Source: Paludibaculum fermentans (lineage in GTDB: Bacteria > Acidobacteriota > Terriglobia > Bryobacterales > Bryobacteraceae). From it: a DNA stretch of 64,000 nucleotides. Both the position numbers and the translations under genes were made by a program. The stretch's first letter is position 1. The number at the start of each line of letters is the position of its first letter. A model generated the notes under the pieces. The model had not been told where the DNA came from. It searched no databases and saw only the letters and a list, made by a program, of their open reading frames with translations. Where the stretch lies: the NCBI RefSeq assembly GCF_015277775.1, contig NZ_CP063849.1:7393501-7457500 (forward strand), in the 5' to 3' direction. This document shows positions 52,068 through 61,665 of the stretch, in pieces.

Positions 52068-53108
52068 ATGCCATTCCTGCGCCAAATCCCTGCCTCCGCC
52101 TGCGGAGCCTTCCTTTCTTTGATGCCTCTTGTTTTTGGGCAAACCGTGCCCACGGCCGATCCGGTGTTGAGTTACCCCCTGACGGACGCCAGTGCTCTCA
52201 CGGGGCGGGGGGTGAAGCTGGAACCGGTGGAGTACCTGGGCCGCAAGGCGGTGCGGGTGACGATGGACGACTCCGAGGACGGAATGGCGTTCATCAACGG
52301 TCTGGAGTTCCAGGACGGCACGATTGAAGCCGATATGGCCGTGAAACCGCTGACGCCGCCCGGGGTGCGGATGCCGGGCTTTCTCGGGCTGGCTTTCCGG
52401 GCGCGGACGGATGGCTCGCACTACGAGTTGTTCTATCTGCGGCCGGGGAATTCGAAAGCCGAGGATCAGTCCATGCGCAACCATACGGTGCAATACTGCG
52501 AGGGGCCCGATTTTGGGTGGTACCGGCTGCGGCGCATGTGGCCCTGGGTGTACGAGGCGCATGCCGATATGGCTTTGGAGAGGTGGATCCACGTAAAGCT
52601 GGAGGTGGCGGGCCGCCGGGCGAAGTTGTTTGTGAACGGCTCCGCTGAGCCCTCGCTCGTCGTGGATGGGCTGAAGGGCGAGGATCTGAAGGGCCGTGTG
52701 GCGTTGTGGGGCTATGCCGGGGAGGAGAGTTACTTCGCCAACCTGAAGGTGACCCCAGCGAAAGCGCAGCCGGTGTCGAACGGTGGGGAGGCCGGCGGCG
52801 AATGGACGGTGAAGTGCACGAGCGACTCGGGTGTCTTTCAAGGAGCGATGAAGCTGGAGAGGGAAGGCGGCCAGGTGAAGGGGACGTGGTCGGGTTCATT
52901 CGGGACCGAACTGCCGGTGGAAGGGACTTGGCGGGACGGGTATGTGGAACTGACCTTGCGCGGTGAGTGGAAGCCGGCCGGACCGAAGGACACGGCTGGA
53001 CCCGCGGTGGCGACGCTTGCCGGCTGGATCGATGGGAACGGGGCGAAGGGGCGGATGAAGGTCGTGGACCGGGCCGACGGGCAGTGGATGGCCGAGCGGA
53101 AGCAGTAG
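52068..53108 (+). CDS. Exported concanavalin-A-like lectin/DUF1080-type protein
   Basis: About 346 aa from ATG 52068, which gives a 25-residue signal peptide (LRQIPASACGAFLSLMPLVF); a GTG at 52038 is an alternative. Residues ~45-220 show a ConA-like jelly roll (NGLEFQDGTIEADMAVKPLT, FLGLAFRARTDGSHYELFYL, VKLEVAGRRAKLFVNGSAEP, GRVALWGYAGEESYFANLKV) typical of DUF1080/LamG proteins. The C-terminal ~90 residues form a small beta domain (MKLEREGGQVKGTWSGSFGT). Sugar binding or cleavage is plausible, but catalytic residues are not obvious. It shares strand with the gene before it, 205 bases downstream, and may be separate. Confidence 0.7.
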   Translation: MPFLRQIPASACGAFLSLMPLVFGQTVPTADPVLSYPLTDASALTGRGVKLEPVEYLGRKAVRVTMDDSEDGMAFINGLEFQDGTIEADMAVKPLTPPGVRMPGFLGLAFRARTDGSHYELFYLRPGNSKAEDQSMRNHTVQYCEGPDFGWYRLRRMWPWVYEAHADMALERWIHVKLEVAGRRAKLFVNGSAEPSLVVDGLKGEDLKGRVALWGYAGEESYFANLKVTPAKAQPVSNGGEAGGEWTVKCTSDSGVFQGAMKLEREGGQVKGTWSGSFGTELPVEGTWRDGYVELTLRGEWKPAGPKDTAGPAVATLAGWIDGNGAKGRMKVVDRADGQWMAERKQ

Positions 53109-53116
53109 GCACCTAA

Positions 53117-53166
53117 GGGCGACGTCTCTTTCCTTCGCGCTGCCCGGAGAGGAAATGGCGTCGCCC
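53117..53166. repeat. Inverted repeat after the ConA-like gene
   Basis: GGGCGACG (53117-53124) and CGTCGCCC (53159-53166) are perfectly complementary, with a shorter inner TTCC/GGAA pairing. No T-tract follows. Possible transcript end structure. Confidence 0.4.
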
Positions 53167-53200
53167 CTCTGTTGAAAGACGCTCGGGCAGAGGGTGGACT

Positions 53201-53257
53201 GGGGTGGGTTGTTGCCGCTCTTCAGCGGGTTATCCGCTCATTCATGTTCGCGGCTCG
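53201..53257 (-). repeat. Dispersed intergenic repeat, copy 3 (minus strand)
   Basis: Read on the minus strand: GAGCCGCGAACATGAATGAG followed by CGGATAACCCGC, then GCGGCAACAACCCA, matching copy 1 over ~56 bases. Confidence 0.55.
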
Positions 53258-53507
53258 ATTTGCGGCTTTCGCGGAGGGTGGGGACTCCTCACATTTAGTG
53301 TTAGTCGAATAACCGGCGAAATCTGTCTCCATAACGACACTCCGAAAGAGCCTACCGAACGATTGCGAGCTTGTGGACTGCGGTGTTCATTTTGCGTGAG
53401 CCGATTCACGGAATCGCAATAAATGCTATTAAGGTTCTTATATCTTATTTGCTAAGCGTCTGATGAAGCACGAGTTACGCAATCTTCTTTAGTGCGTATT
53501 TTTTCTA

Positions 53508-53536
53508 TTGACGCCCCTATTTAATCGCACTAGTAT
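53508..53536 (+). promoter_or_regulatory. Strong sigma-70-type promoter for the second receptor
   Basis: TTGACG (53508-53513), 17-bp spacing and TAGTAT (53531-53536). Start of transcription would be ~53543, giving a leader of ~117 nt before the receptor ATG at 53660, long enough for regulation. Confidence 0.65.
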
Positions 53537-53659
53537 GTATCTGCTATTCCGTCCGGGAAGACGGGTCTGGGGTCCTTGGTGTTGGGTTCGCTAAATCCTT
53601 CCAGGGAATCCGGGCGGAACGCATCGTACGAACGGGCTCGCGAAAGGGGCAAGTTTCCG

Positions 53660-56600
53660 ATGACCAAGTCGCTCAAGATCACCATTGTCGTGATTGCTGT
53701 CGCACTCTTGGCCGGGGCTCTTCATGCGCAGTCGGTCTTTGCAACGCTAACCGGCATTGTCTCAGACCCCGCACAGGCAGTAATTCCCAATGCCAAGGTC
53801 ACGTTGAAGAACTCCGCATCCGGCGACGTTCGCACAACGATGACCAATTCCGAAGGGTATTACACCTTCGCTTCGGTTCCGATTGGAACTTATGCCCTGA
53901 CGATTGAAGCCTCCGGCTTTCAACCCACGAAGATGGACGGGCTTGCGTTCTCGGGATCGGACAAGCGGAATGTCGATGTTTCCATGAAGGTGGGCTCGAC
54001 TTCGGAGACGGTGGAAGTCTCGAGCATGGCCGACATTGTGGCGCCGGTGGATTCCGGTGAAAAATCGGCCACATTGAATGTCAAGCAGTTGCAGGATTTC
54101 TCGGTGGTGGGCCGCAGCGCGGCCGAGTTCATCAAGATCATGCCGGGTTTCGCGATTGCGGGTACGGGCACTGAGAACCGCGCGAACTTCACGGGTGAGA
54201 CGATCGGGATCAACGGCAATGGGGACGGCGGCAGCCAGAGCGCGTTCAATGGCGCGTACAGCGTCAACGGCCTGCCGGGCGGGTCGTTGGACATCACGGC
54301 GGATGGCGCGCACGTGTCCGATCCGGGCTGCAACTGCGCGACGCCGGTGAATCCGAATACGGACATGATCCAGGAGTTCAAGGTATTGACCTCGAACTTC
54401 GGCGCGGAGAACCAGAAGGGGCCGGCGGTGGTGAGCAGCGTGGCGAAGTCGGGCGGTCGTGATTTCCACGGCGGCACCTATCTGTATGCGCGCCACTATG
54501 CGATGAATGCGAATGACTGGCTGAACAATCGCCTGGGCCTGCCGAAGCCGGAGAACCGATACTTCTTCCCGGGCGGCAACATCAGCGGCCCGGTGCTGAT
54601 CCCCGGCACGAACTTCAACAAGAACCGCGACAAGCTCTTCTTCTTCGCGGGCTATGAATATTACGCCCAGAAGCTGGATACCGGCGTGCTGCGCGCGACC
54701 GTGCCGACGGCGGGCATGCGGACGGGCAACTTCAGCCCGTCAGAGCTGGCCGGCCTGGGCAAGATCACATCGTCCGGCGGACCGCCGCAGCAGATCACGG
54801 ATCCGACGATTCCCGGTGGAATCATTCCGGCGAGCATGTTGGACAAGGGTGGCCAGGCGTTGATGAACCTGCTGCCCAAGGCGAATGCGGATCCGAATTC
54901 GAACGGCGGCTACAACTACGTTCAGCAGATCAACTTCAACCAGAACAGCAACCAGTTCATGACGCGTGTGGATTACAGCATCAGCGATTCGACGAAGCTG
55001 TTTGTACGCTACAACCGGCAGTGGGAAAACCAGCAGTTCCCGGTGGGCCTGTGGTGGCGCAACGGGAATCAGGTGCCATATCCAACGCCGGTGATCGGCA
55101 AGAACAGCTCCGACTCGATTTCCGCGAGTCTGACGCACGTGTTCTCCCCGACATTGACGAACGAACTGGTGGTTGCCTATACGAGCATCAAGTTCCCGAA
55201 CGTGTTCGAGGATCCGTCGAAGGTCGATCGGGCCAATGTGGGCTATCCGTACAAGGGCCTGTGGAAGAATGGCGTGGCGCAGATTCCCTCGTTCACGGGC
55301 TGGGGCGGTGAGATGGCGACGGTCCTGAATCCGGGCGGCTTCGAAGTGGGCGGCAGCCGCGGCCTCTTTGCCGACAAGTACCTGCCGACGATTTCGGACA
55401 ACGTCTCGAAAGTCTGGGGCACGCACACGGTCAAGTTTGGCGCGTTCTATGAGTACATCCGGAACAACCAGCCGGCGAACGGCAATACGAACGGGCAGAT
55501 CTCGTACTCGAACACGGCGGTCAATTCCAGCGGCAGCGTGTACGGAGACATGATCCTGGGCCGCGTGGGCGGTTACAACGAGCAGAGCTTCAACCGGCTG
55601 AACGACATCTCGTACACCACGTTCGAAGCGTTCGCGCAGGATAGCTGGAAGGTGAACCGGCGGTTTACCTTGGAATACGGCCTGCGCATTTCGCACTTCG
55701 GACCGTGGTCGGACAGGACGGGCGCGGGGTATTCGATCTTCGACATCAACCGCTACAATTCGAATGCTCCGGCCCTGGATTACTCGGGGTTCTTCTGGCA
55801 CTCGCGGGATAAGAACGTGCCGCTCTCCGGGTTCCCGAGCCGTGCGTTGTACTACGCTCCGCGCGTGGGTGGTGCGTTCGACCTCTTCGGCAGCGGCAAG
55901 ACTGTGCTGCGCGGAGGGTGGGGCCGCTATTACTTCCATTCGGCGCAGTTTACCAGCGGCCTGGATGTGTCGGCCGGAGTGAAGGCCTACAGCTTCCCGA
56001 ACCCGACGACCCTGGCGGCGATCGATGCCTACACACCCGGGTTGGGCGACCGGCTGGGTGCGCAGGCGGTGGATAGCCTGGATGATCAATCGCCATGGTC
56101 GGACAGCTATAGCTTCACGATCTCACAACGCACCCCGTTTTCCGGGTTGCTGGAACTGGCCTATGTCGGCAACCGCAGCGGTGCGTTGCTGAACACGGGC
56201 GGTCCTGGCAACAACCTGAACGCGGTGCCGGCGGGCGCGCTGTTGAGGGCGGGAGTCGGAGATCCGAACGCGGCGGCCTATGACTCGTTCCGGCCGATCG
56301 CGGGCTTCCAGGATCTGCGTATCAATACGCACGGACTGTACCAGAACTACAATTCGTTCCAGGCTACGTGGCTGCGCACGAAGGGCCGCTACAACCTGAA
56401 CCTTAACTACACCTACGGCAAGAGCCTGGGCATCACCGGCAACTACGATGAATTCAATCAGCGCAACAACTACGGGCTGATGCCGGGCGACCGCCGCCAA
56501 CTGTTCAATGCGGCGTACTCGGTGGAGGTGGGCAATCTGTTGAAGGGCAACAAGCTCGCCGGCGGGGTGGTGAACGGCTGGCAGATCTCGGGGATTGCAC

Positions 56601-57106
56601 AGGTGCAAAGTGGCATCAATGATCTGGCCAACACCAGTTACAACTTCAGCATGGACACGGCCGGGTACAAGCTGGGGAGCGGGTACAACCTGAGCGCACG
56701 CTCCATCAACGGGACGGACAGCATCGCGTTGCGCCCCACGTACACGTGTCCGGGCAACAGCGGGCTGGGTCCACACCAGTTCGTCAACGGCAATTGCTTT
56801 GCGCTGCCCACTGGGCCGGGCGGCAATGGGCCGACGATCGGACCTGGTATCTATGGGCCCGCATTCATGAACTTCGACCTTGGATTGTTCAAGAACTTCC
56901 AGTTGAGCGAATCGAAGAAGATCCAGATTCGATTCAACGGGTACAACTTCCTGAACCATCCGCTGTACACGTTTGTGAATGGATCGAACAACCTGAAGCT
57001 CATCTACGATCCGAATACGGGCAAGATCTCGAACCCGAACTTTGGAATCACGACTGAGAAACAGGGCCGGCGCATTGTGCAGGTAGCGATCAAGTTCTAT
57101 TTCTAG
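53660..57106 (+). CDS. Oar-like TonB-dependent outer-membrane receptor
   Basis: About 1148 aa from ATG 53660; AAGGGG lies ~11 bases before it and a clean signal peptide follows (ITIVVIAVALLAGALHAQ). CarboxypepD_reg domain at ~25-110 (LTGIVSDPAQAVIPNAKVTL, NSEGYYTFASVPIGTYALTI), plug-like region (LQDFSVVGRSAAEFIKIMPG, SGRDFHGGTYLYARHYAMN with a short GGRDFHGG motif), then barrel strands to the end, finishing VQVAIKFYF with the terminal aromatic. Same family as the receptor at 21230. Followed by a strong terminator and the TPR/cytochrome operon, so it may serve the same pathway as that operon. Confidence 0.9.
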   Translation: MTKSLKITIVVIAVALLAGALHAQSVFATLTGIVSDPAQAVIPNAKVTLKNSASGDVRTTMTNSEGYYTFASVPIGTYALTIEASGFQPTKMDGLAFSGSDKRNVDVSMKVGSTSETVEVSSMADIVAPVDSGEKSATLNVKQLQDFSVVGRSAAEFIKIMPGFAIAGTGTENRANFTGETIGINGNGDGGSQSAFNGAYSVNGLPGGSLDITADGAHVSDPGCNCATPVNPNTDMIQEFKVLTSNFGAENQKGPAVVSSVAKSGGRDFHGGTYLYARHYAMNANDWLNNRLGLPKPENRYFFPGGNISGPVLIPGTNFNKNRDKLFFFAGYEYYAQKLDTGVLRATVPTAGMRTGNFSPSELAGLGKITSSGGPPQQITDPTIPGGIIPASMLDKGGQALMNLLPKANADPNSNGGYNYVQQINFNQNSNQFMTRVDYSISDSTKLFVRYNRQWENQQFPVGLWWRNGNQVPYPTPVIGKNSSDSISASLTHVFSPTLTNELVVAYTSIKFPNVFEDPSKVDRANVGYPYKGLWKNGVAQIPSFTGWGGEMATVLNPGGFEVGGSRGLFADKYLPTISDNVSKVWGTHTVKFGAFYEYIRNNQPANGNTNGQISYSNTAVNSSGSVYGDMILGRVGGYNEQSFNRLNDISYTTFEAFAQDSWKVNRRFTLEYGLRISHFGPWSDRTGAGYSIFDINRYNSNAPALDYSGFFWHSRDKNVPLSGFPSRALYYAPRVGGAFDLFGSGKTVLRGGWGRYYFHSAQFTSGLDVSAGVKAYSFPNPTTLAAIDAYTPGLGDRLGAQAVDSLDDQSPWSDSYSFTISQRTPFSGLLELAYVGNRSGALLNTGGPGNNLNAVPAGALLRAGVGDPNAAAYDSFRPIAGFQDLRINTHGLYQNYNSFQATWLRTKGRYNLNLNYTYGKSLGITGNYDEFNQRNNYGLMPGDRRQLFNAAYSVEVGNLLKGNKLAGGVVNGWQISGIAQVQSGINDLANTSYNFSMDTAGYKLGSGYNLSARSINGTDSIALRPTYTCPGNSGLGPHQFVNGNCFALPTGPGGNGPTIGPGIYGPAFMNFDLGLFKNFQLSESKKIQIRFNGYNFLNHPLYTFVNGSNNLKLIYDPNTGKISNPNFGITTEKQGRRIVQVAIKFYF

Positions 57107-57142
57107 AACCAGGCCGCGAGCAGTGCAACGGATGCTTCGAGA

Positions 57143-57169
57143 CGGGGTGGCCGCCGCCACCCCGTTTTT
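57143..57169 (+). terminator. Rho-independent terminator after the second receptor
   Basis: CGGGGTGGC (57143-57151) pairs perfectly with GCCACCCCG (57156-57164), four-nt loop, then five T residues. It separates the receptor from the TPR/cytochrome operon. Confidence 0.92.
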
Positions 57170-57228
57170 GTCATCTGGACCGCAGTCGAATATCGAGCAT
57201 GTCTGGTTTTAATCTATACCGGCTCTTA

Positions 57229-57234
57229 TACAAT
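57229..57234 (+). promoter_or_regulatory. -10 element for the TPR/cytochrome/VWFA operon
   Basis: TACAAT (5 of 6) ends 14 nt before the ATG at 57249. Predicted leader is ~8 nt and there is no Shine-Dalgarno. Confidence 0.45.
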
Positions 57235-57248
57235 CGAGATGGCGGCCT

Positions 57249-58373
57249 ATGACCACGATCGTGCTGGCGCTACTTCTCGGATTGCAGGCAACCCGCGCGC
57301 AAGCGCCGGATGCGGTGCTGGAGAAGGCGGTGGCGGCCCATCAGGCAGGGAATCTGGATGCGGCGGTGGCGGGGTATCGCGCTTACCTGAGGGCGGGTCC
57401 GGACAATGTGAATGTGCGCTCCAACCTGGGGGCGGCCTTAGCCCGGCAAGGGCGGTATTCGGAAGCGATCCAGGAGTACAAGGCGGGCCTCAAGCTGGAT
57501 CCCAGCCACACCGGCATTTCGCTGAACCTGGCGTTGGCCTATTACAAGATGGGCGACATCGGGGATGCGGCGAAGGAGTTGACGACACTGCGGGCACTGA
57601 CTCCGGACAACCTGCAGGCCACGCTGCTGCTGGCTGATTGCTGGCTGCAGATGGGGGAAAACGGCAAGGTGATCGAGCTGTTGTCGCCAGTGCAGAAGGA
57701 GCATGCCGCCGACCTGGGGATGGCGTACGTGCTGGGCACCGCGCTGGTGCGGGACAAGCGTGAGCAGGAAGGGCAGAAGATCCTGGATCCCATCTTCCAG
57801 CGTGGCGATTCGGCGGAGACGCGGCTGCTGATTGGGACGGCGAAGCTGAACTCAGCCGATTTCGCGGGCGCGATGGAGGATCTGGCGAAGGCGGTTCAGA
57901 TGAATCCGAACCTGCCGTCGGCCAACGCCTACTACGGGCAGTCGCTGATGGCGACCGGAGACACGGCCGGCGCGGCGAAGGCGTTCCAGCAGGAGTTGAA
58001 GCTCAATCCGAACGATTTCAATTCGAACCTGAACCTGGCGGTGATCCTGAAGCAGGACCAGGAGTGGGACGAGGCTTTGAAGTACCTGGCGCGCGCGCTG
58101 CGGGTGCGGCCGGGCGACCTGCGGGTACGGTATCAACTGGGCACGATCTACCTGTCGCAGGGGAAGGTGGAGCAGGCGCGGAAGGAGTTGGAGGCGACCG
58201 TGAAGGAGGCTCCGCAGTTCACGGAAGCGCATGTGTCGCTGGCAACCGTCTACTACCGGCTGAAGCTGAAGGCGGAGGGCGACCGCGAGCGGGGCATCGT
58301 GCAGAAGCTGAACGCGGAGGCGCAGGCGCGGCAACCGAAGGGGCAGACGGAGACAGAGCAGAAGAATCCATGA
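57249..58373 (+). CDS. Exported TPR protein 1 of a TPR/cytochrome/VWFA operon
   Basis: 374 aa with a short signal peptide (IVLALLLGLQATRAQ). About eight to nine tetratricopeptide repeats (LDAAVAGYRAYLRAGPDN, YSEAIQEYKAGLKLDPSH, WDEALKYLARALRVRPGDLR) with a charged tail. The last ~110 residues closely resemble the end of the next gene product. Likely a periplasmic scaffold. ATGA overlap with the following gene. Confidence 0.82.
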   Translation: MTTIVLALLLGLQATRAQAPDAVLEKAVAAHQAGNLDAAVAGYRAYLRAGPDNVNVRSNLGAALARQGRYSEAIQEYKAGLKLDPSHTGISLNLALAYYKMGDIGDAAKELTTLRALTPDNLQATLLLADCWLQMGENGKVIELLSPVQKEHAADLGMAYVLGTALVRDKREQEGQKILDPIFQRGDSAETRLLIGTAKLNSADFAGAMEDLAKAVQMNPNLPSANAYYGQSLMATGDTAGAAKAFQQELKLNPNDFNSNLNLAVILKQDQEWDEALKYLARALRVRPGDLRVRYQLGTIYLSQGKVEQARKELEATVKEAPQFTEAHVSLATVYYRLKLKAEGDRERGIVQKLNAEAQARQPKGQTETEQKNP

Positions 58374-59512
58374 GCTCAGTGACGCTGGCCGCAGTGCTGT
58401 GGGGGGCGTGCCTGGTGATGAGCGCGCAGGGTACGGCTGCGGGGCCTGCAGCTCCGCCGGCGGCGGTGGCGGGCCTGGCGCGGCAGGGGGCCGCTGCACG
58501 GTTAGCGGGCCGGGGCGCGGAGGCGGCGGAGTTGTACGGCAGGGTGGTACGGCTGGCCCCGCAGTGGGCCGAGGGTTGGTATCACTTGGGTGCGCTCAAC
58601 TACGCGGCCGGACGGTTTGCGGAGTGCCGGGATGCGATGAGGCGCTTCGTGCAGTTGGAGCCCGGCTTGCCGCAGGGCCACGGGTATCTAGGGTTGTGCG
58701 CGTTTCGTACGCAGGAGTTTGGGGCGGCGCTGGAGGCGTTGGAAAAGGCGCTGCTACTGGGTGTGCCGGCAGACGAGCCGCTATTGCGGCCGATTCAATT
58801 GCACGCGGCGATGCTTTCGACGAAGGCCGGGTTGTTCGAGAAATCGATGCCGCTGTGCAGGGCGCTCGCGCTGCGGTTTGGCGAGTGGCCGGAGCTGGTG
58901 GCGCTGGCTGGCGCTACGGTGCTGCGGCGTCCGATCTTTCCCGCTGAGGTGGCGGCGGAAGACAGGGCGCTGATTTTCCTGATGGGGCGGGCGGCGCTGA
59001 CGGCGGGCGCGGGCCAGATGGAGGCGGCGCGGCGGATGCTGGATGGCGTGGTGAAGGAGTATGACAGGACGCCGGGCGTCCACTACGGGTATGCGAGCGT
59101 GCTGCTGGCCGGGGCTCCGGAGGAGTGCGCGGTGGAGCTGCGGAAGGAGCTGGCGGTGAATCCGGAGCACCTGCCGAGCCTGGTATCGCTGGCCGTGATC
59201 CTGAAGAAGAACGAGCAGTATGACGAGGCGCTGGGGCTGCTGCAGCGGGCGTTGGCGGTGAAGCCGGGCGACCTGCGGGCGCGGTATCAGCGGGCGACGA
59301 TCTATCTGGCGCAGGACCAGGCGGATGAGGCGCGGACGGAGTTGGAGGCGGTGGAGCGCGAGGCGCCCGGGATCGCGGAGGTGCATGCCACGCTGGCTTC
59401 GGTGTACTACCGGTTGAAGAGGAAAGCGGATGGCGACCGGCAGAGGCTGCTGGTGGTGCAGTTGAAGGGCTCCGCGCGGAGCGGGCAGTTGGAGGCGCCG
59501 GTGAACCCATGA
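58370..59512 (+). CDS. Exported TPR protein 2
   Basis: About 380 aa from ATG 58370, overlapping the upstream stop (ATGA). A signal-like N-terminus (LAAVLWGACLVMSAQ) precedes TPR repeats: GWYHLGALNYAAGRFAECRD, GYLGLCAFRTQEFGAALEAL and a C-terminal group YDEALGLLQRALAVKPGDLR. The first ~270 residues resemble the third TPR protein (59509), the last ~110 the first (57249), so it looks like a mosaic. Coupled to both neighbours. Confidence 0.82.
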   Translation: MSSVTLAAVLWGACLVMSAQGTAAGPAAPPAAVAGLARQGAAARLAGRGAEAAELYGRVVRLAPQWAEGWYHLGALNYAAGRFAECRDAMRRFVQLEPGLPQGHGYLGLCAFRTQEFGAALEALEKALLLGVPADEPLLRPIQLHAAMLSTKAGLFEKSMPLCRALALRFGEWPELVALAGATVLRRPIFPAEVAAEDRALIFLMGRAALTAGAGQMEAARRMLDGVVKEYDRTPGVHYGYASVLLAGAPEECAVELRKELAVNPEHLPSLVSLAVILKKNEQYDEALGLLQRALAVKPGDLRARYQRATIYLAQDQADEARTELEAVEREAPGIAEVHATLASVYYRLKRKADGDRQRLLVVQLKGSARSGQLEAPVNP

Positions 59513-60621
59513 AAGCCGCGTTGGGGTTGGTCTTCGCGGGTTGGGTCTATGGGCAGGCGCCGGCATCGCCGACGGCCGCCATTGCGCAACTGGCGAGCCG
59601 GGCCGAAGAGGCTGCGCAGGCGAACAGGCCGGAAGATGCGATGCGGCTGTTCCGGCAGGCGGTGACGCTGGTGCCCACGTGGGACGAAGGCTGGTGGCGC
59701 CTGGGTACGCTGCAATTCGAAGCACAGCGCTACGCGGCGTGCCGGGATTCGTTTCGCAGGTTCGTGGGGTTGCAGCCCAAAGTTGGCGGCGCCTTCGCCT
59801 ATCTGGGGCTGTGCGAGTTTCAGACGAAGGAGTACGCGGCGGCGCTGGCCGATCTGGAGAAAGGCTACGCGCTGGGGCTGAGGACAGAAGAGCCGGTGAC
59901 GCGTGCGGCGTTGTACCGGGCGGCGGTGCTGCAGACGCATGCCAGCAATTTCGAACGGGCGCTGCAGTTGTGCCGGCTGCTGACCCGCATGAAGCCCAAC
60001 GATCCGGCGGTGGTGGCGGTGGCGGGGATCGCGGCATTGCGGCTGGCGATCTTTCCGCAGGAACTGGCGGAGGGCGACCGCGATGTGGCGTTCAAGCTGG
60101 GCAGTGCGATGCTGACCGGGGGCGAGCATCCGGTGGAAGACGCCACCCGGCGGTTTGAGGAGCTGGTGAAGGAGTATCCGGACCGGCCGAATGTCCATTA
60201 TTCGTATGCGATGATTCTGCTGGCGAACGATCCGGACAAAGGCGTGGCGACGCTGCAGCGGACGTTGGCGTTGGATCCGAAGCATCTGCCGGCGTTGGTG
60301 TCGATGGGCTTTGAGTATCTGAAGCGTGGGGAGGCGGCGCTGGCGCTGCCGTATGCGGAGCGGGCGGTGGCCGCGGCTCCGGGCAGTTTTGCGGCGCGCG
60401 GGTGCCTGGGCCGAACGCTGGTGGAGCTGAACGAGTTTGACAAGGGTGCGAAGGAGTTGGAGCTCGCTGTGAAGCTGGAGCCGGCGAGTTCGCAGTTGCA
60501 GTATCTGCTGGCGTCGGCGTATGCGAAGCTGGGCCGCAAGGAGGATGCGGCGCGGGCGCGGGCGGAGTTTGCGCGTCTGAAGGCGGCCGAAGGCGAACGG
60601 ATGGAAAGGGATGCGAAGTAG
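59509..60621 (+). CDS. Exported TPR protein 3
   Basis: 370 aa with a signal peptide (LGLVFAGWVYGQ). TPR repeats throughout (GWWRLGTLQFEAQRYAACRD, AYLGLCEFQTKEYAAALADL, VSMGFEYLKRGEAALALPYA). Its N-terminal two thirds closely match TPR protein 2. Likely periplasmic assembly partner for the cytochrome or VWFA proteins. ATG overlaps the stop of TPR protein 2; the cytochrome gene starts immediately after its stop. Confidence 0.82.
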   Translation: MKAALGLVFAGWVYGQAPASPTAAIAQLASRAEEAAQANRPEDAMRLFRQAVTLVPTWDEGWWRLGTLQFEAQRYAACRDSFRRFVGLQPKVGGAFAYLGLCEFQTKEYAAALADLEKGYALGLRTEEPVTRAALYRAAVLQTHASNFERALQLCRLLTRMKPNDPAVVAVAGIAALRLAIFPQELAEGDRDVAFKLGSAMLTGGEHPVEDATRRFEELVKEYPDRPNVHYSYAMILLANDPDKGVATLQRTLALDPKHLPALVSMGFEYLKRGEAALALPYAERAVAAAPGSFAARGCLGRTLVELNEFDKGAKELELAVKLEPASSQLQYLLASAYAKLGRKEDAARARAEFARLKAAEGERMERDAK

Positions 60622-61665
60622 ATGCGGGTGTTCGCGCTGATGCTCGTGCTGGCGATGCCGCCCGTGATGGCGCAGCAGCACAAGACGTGCGCGCCGTGTC
60701 ATCCGAAGGAGTCGCAGGGGCACGCGCACACGCTGATGGCGCGGACGTTGGAGCCGGGTGGGCAGGCCACGATTCTGGGCACGCATCCGGAGCTGCAGCT
60801 GAAGCTGGGTTCGTTTGCGTACCGGATCTATCGGGCCGGCGGGCAGGACCGGTATGCGGTGAGCGATGGCGCGTCGACGATGGACGGCGTGGTGGCGTGG
60901 GCGATGGGGCAGGGCGCGGCGGGCCAGACATATGTGCTGGAGCGGGAAGGGAAGCTCTACGAGAGCCGGGTGAGCTTCTATAACGATATCCAGGGGCTGG
61001 ACGGAACGCTGGGGTCGCCGGCGGGTGTCCCGAAGAACCTGGCGGAGGCATTTGGCCGGGAGATGCCGCCGCTGAGCGTGACGGAGTGTTTCCAGTGCCA
61101 CGCGGCGGCGGGGCCGGCGGCGGGCGCGGGTCCGGCAAAAGGATCGCTGGCCTGGACGAAGACACTGGTGCCGGGGGTGCAGTGTGAGAACTGCCACAAG
61201 GGCGCGTGGAAGCACGCGACCGCGCGGGCGGCGGGTGACATGAAGTCGGCGCGGCTGGCGAAGCTGAAAGAGGCGAGCACGGAAGAGATCTCGGATGTGT
61301 GCGGAGCGTGCCACCGGACGTGGTCGCACATCCAGTTGAACGGTCCGCGCGGTGTGGCGAATGTGCGGTTCCAGCCCTACCGGATTGTGAAGAGCAAGTG
61401 CTATGACGCGCTGGACCGGCGCATCGGCTGCACGGCGTGTCATGATGCGCACAACCGGCCGGAGGGGGCGGTGGTGAACTCGGATCCGGCGTGCCTTGGG
61501 TGTCATGCGGCCAAGACGGGTGGCGTGCCTGCGAAGGTCTGCCATGTAGGGACGAGGCAATGCGCGAGCTGCCATATGCCGAAGTACGAGCTGCCGGGCT
61601 CGCATTTCCGGTTTACCGATCACTTCATACGGATTGCGAGGCCCAATGAAACGTATCCGGATTAG
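60622..61665 (+). CDS. Exported multihaem cytochrome c, seven CXXCH motifs
   Basis: 347 aa with a signal peptide (VFALMLVLAMPPVMAQ). Seven CXXCH haem sites: CAPCH, CFQCH, CENCH, CGACH, CTACH, CLGCH and CASCH. The spacing and the order (CENCH-K-G, TACHDAHNRPEG) resemble the cytochrome c554/NrfB-like multihaem group, so electron transfer in the periplasm is the likely role; the electron donor and acceptor are unknown. The ATG directly follows the TAG of TPR protein 3. It overlaps the VWFA gene start by 20 bases. No oxidoreductase gene is adjacent, unusual for such cytochromes. Confidence 0.88.
   Translation: MRVFALMLVLAMPPVMAQQHKTCAPCHPKESQGHAHTLMARTLEPGGQATILGTHPELQLKLGSFAYRIYRAGGQDRYAVSDGASTMDGVVAWAMGQGAAGQTYVLEREGKLYESRVSFYNDIQGLDGTLGSPAGVPKNLAEAFGREMPPLSVTECFQCHAAAGPAAGAGPAKGSLAWTKTLVPGVQCENCHKGAWKHATARAAGDMKSARLAKLKEASTEEISDVCGACHRTWSHIQLNGPRGVANVRFQPYRIVKSKCYDALDRRIGCTACHDAHNRPEGAVVNSDPACLGCHAAKTGGVPAKVCHVGTRQCASCHMPKYELPGSHFRFTDHFIRIARPNETYPD

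Larger units (their letters stand above)
53109..53659. other. Intergenic region upstream of the second receptor
   Basis: About 550 bases without a credible gene. Contents in order: a long inverted repeat (53117-53166), copy 3 of the dispersed repeat (53201-53257, minus), an AT-rich stretch from ~53400 and a strong promoter (53508-53536). The leader before the receptor ATG is ~117 nt. Confidence 0.6.

Noticed and set aside
54740-56089. Antisense frames opposite the second Oar-type receptor
   Set aside because: Arg/Ala/Val-rich shadow of the receptor codons; no conserved domain.
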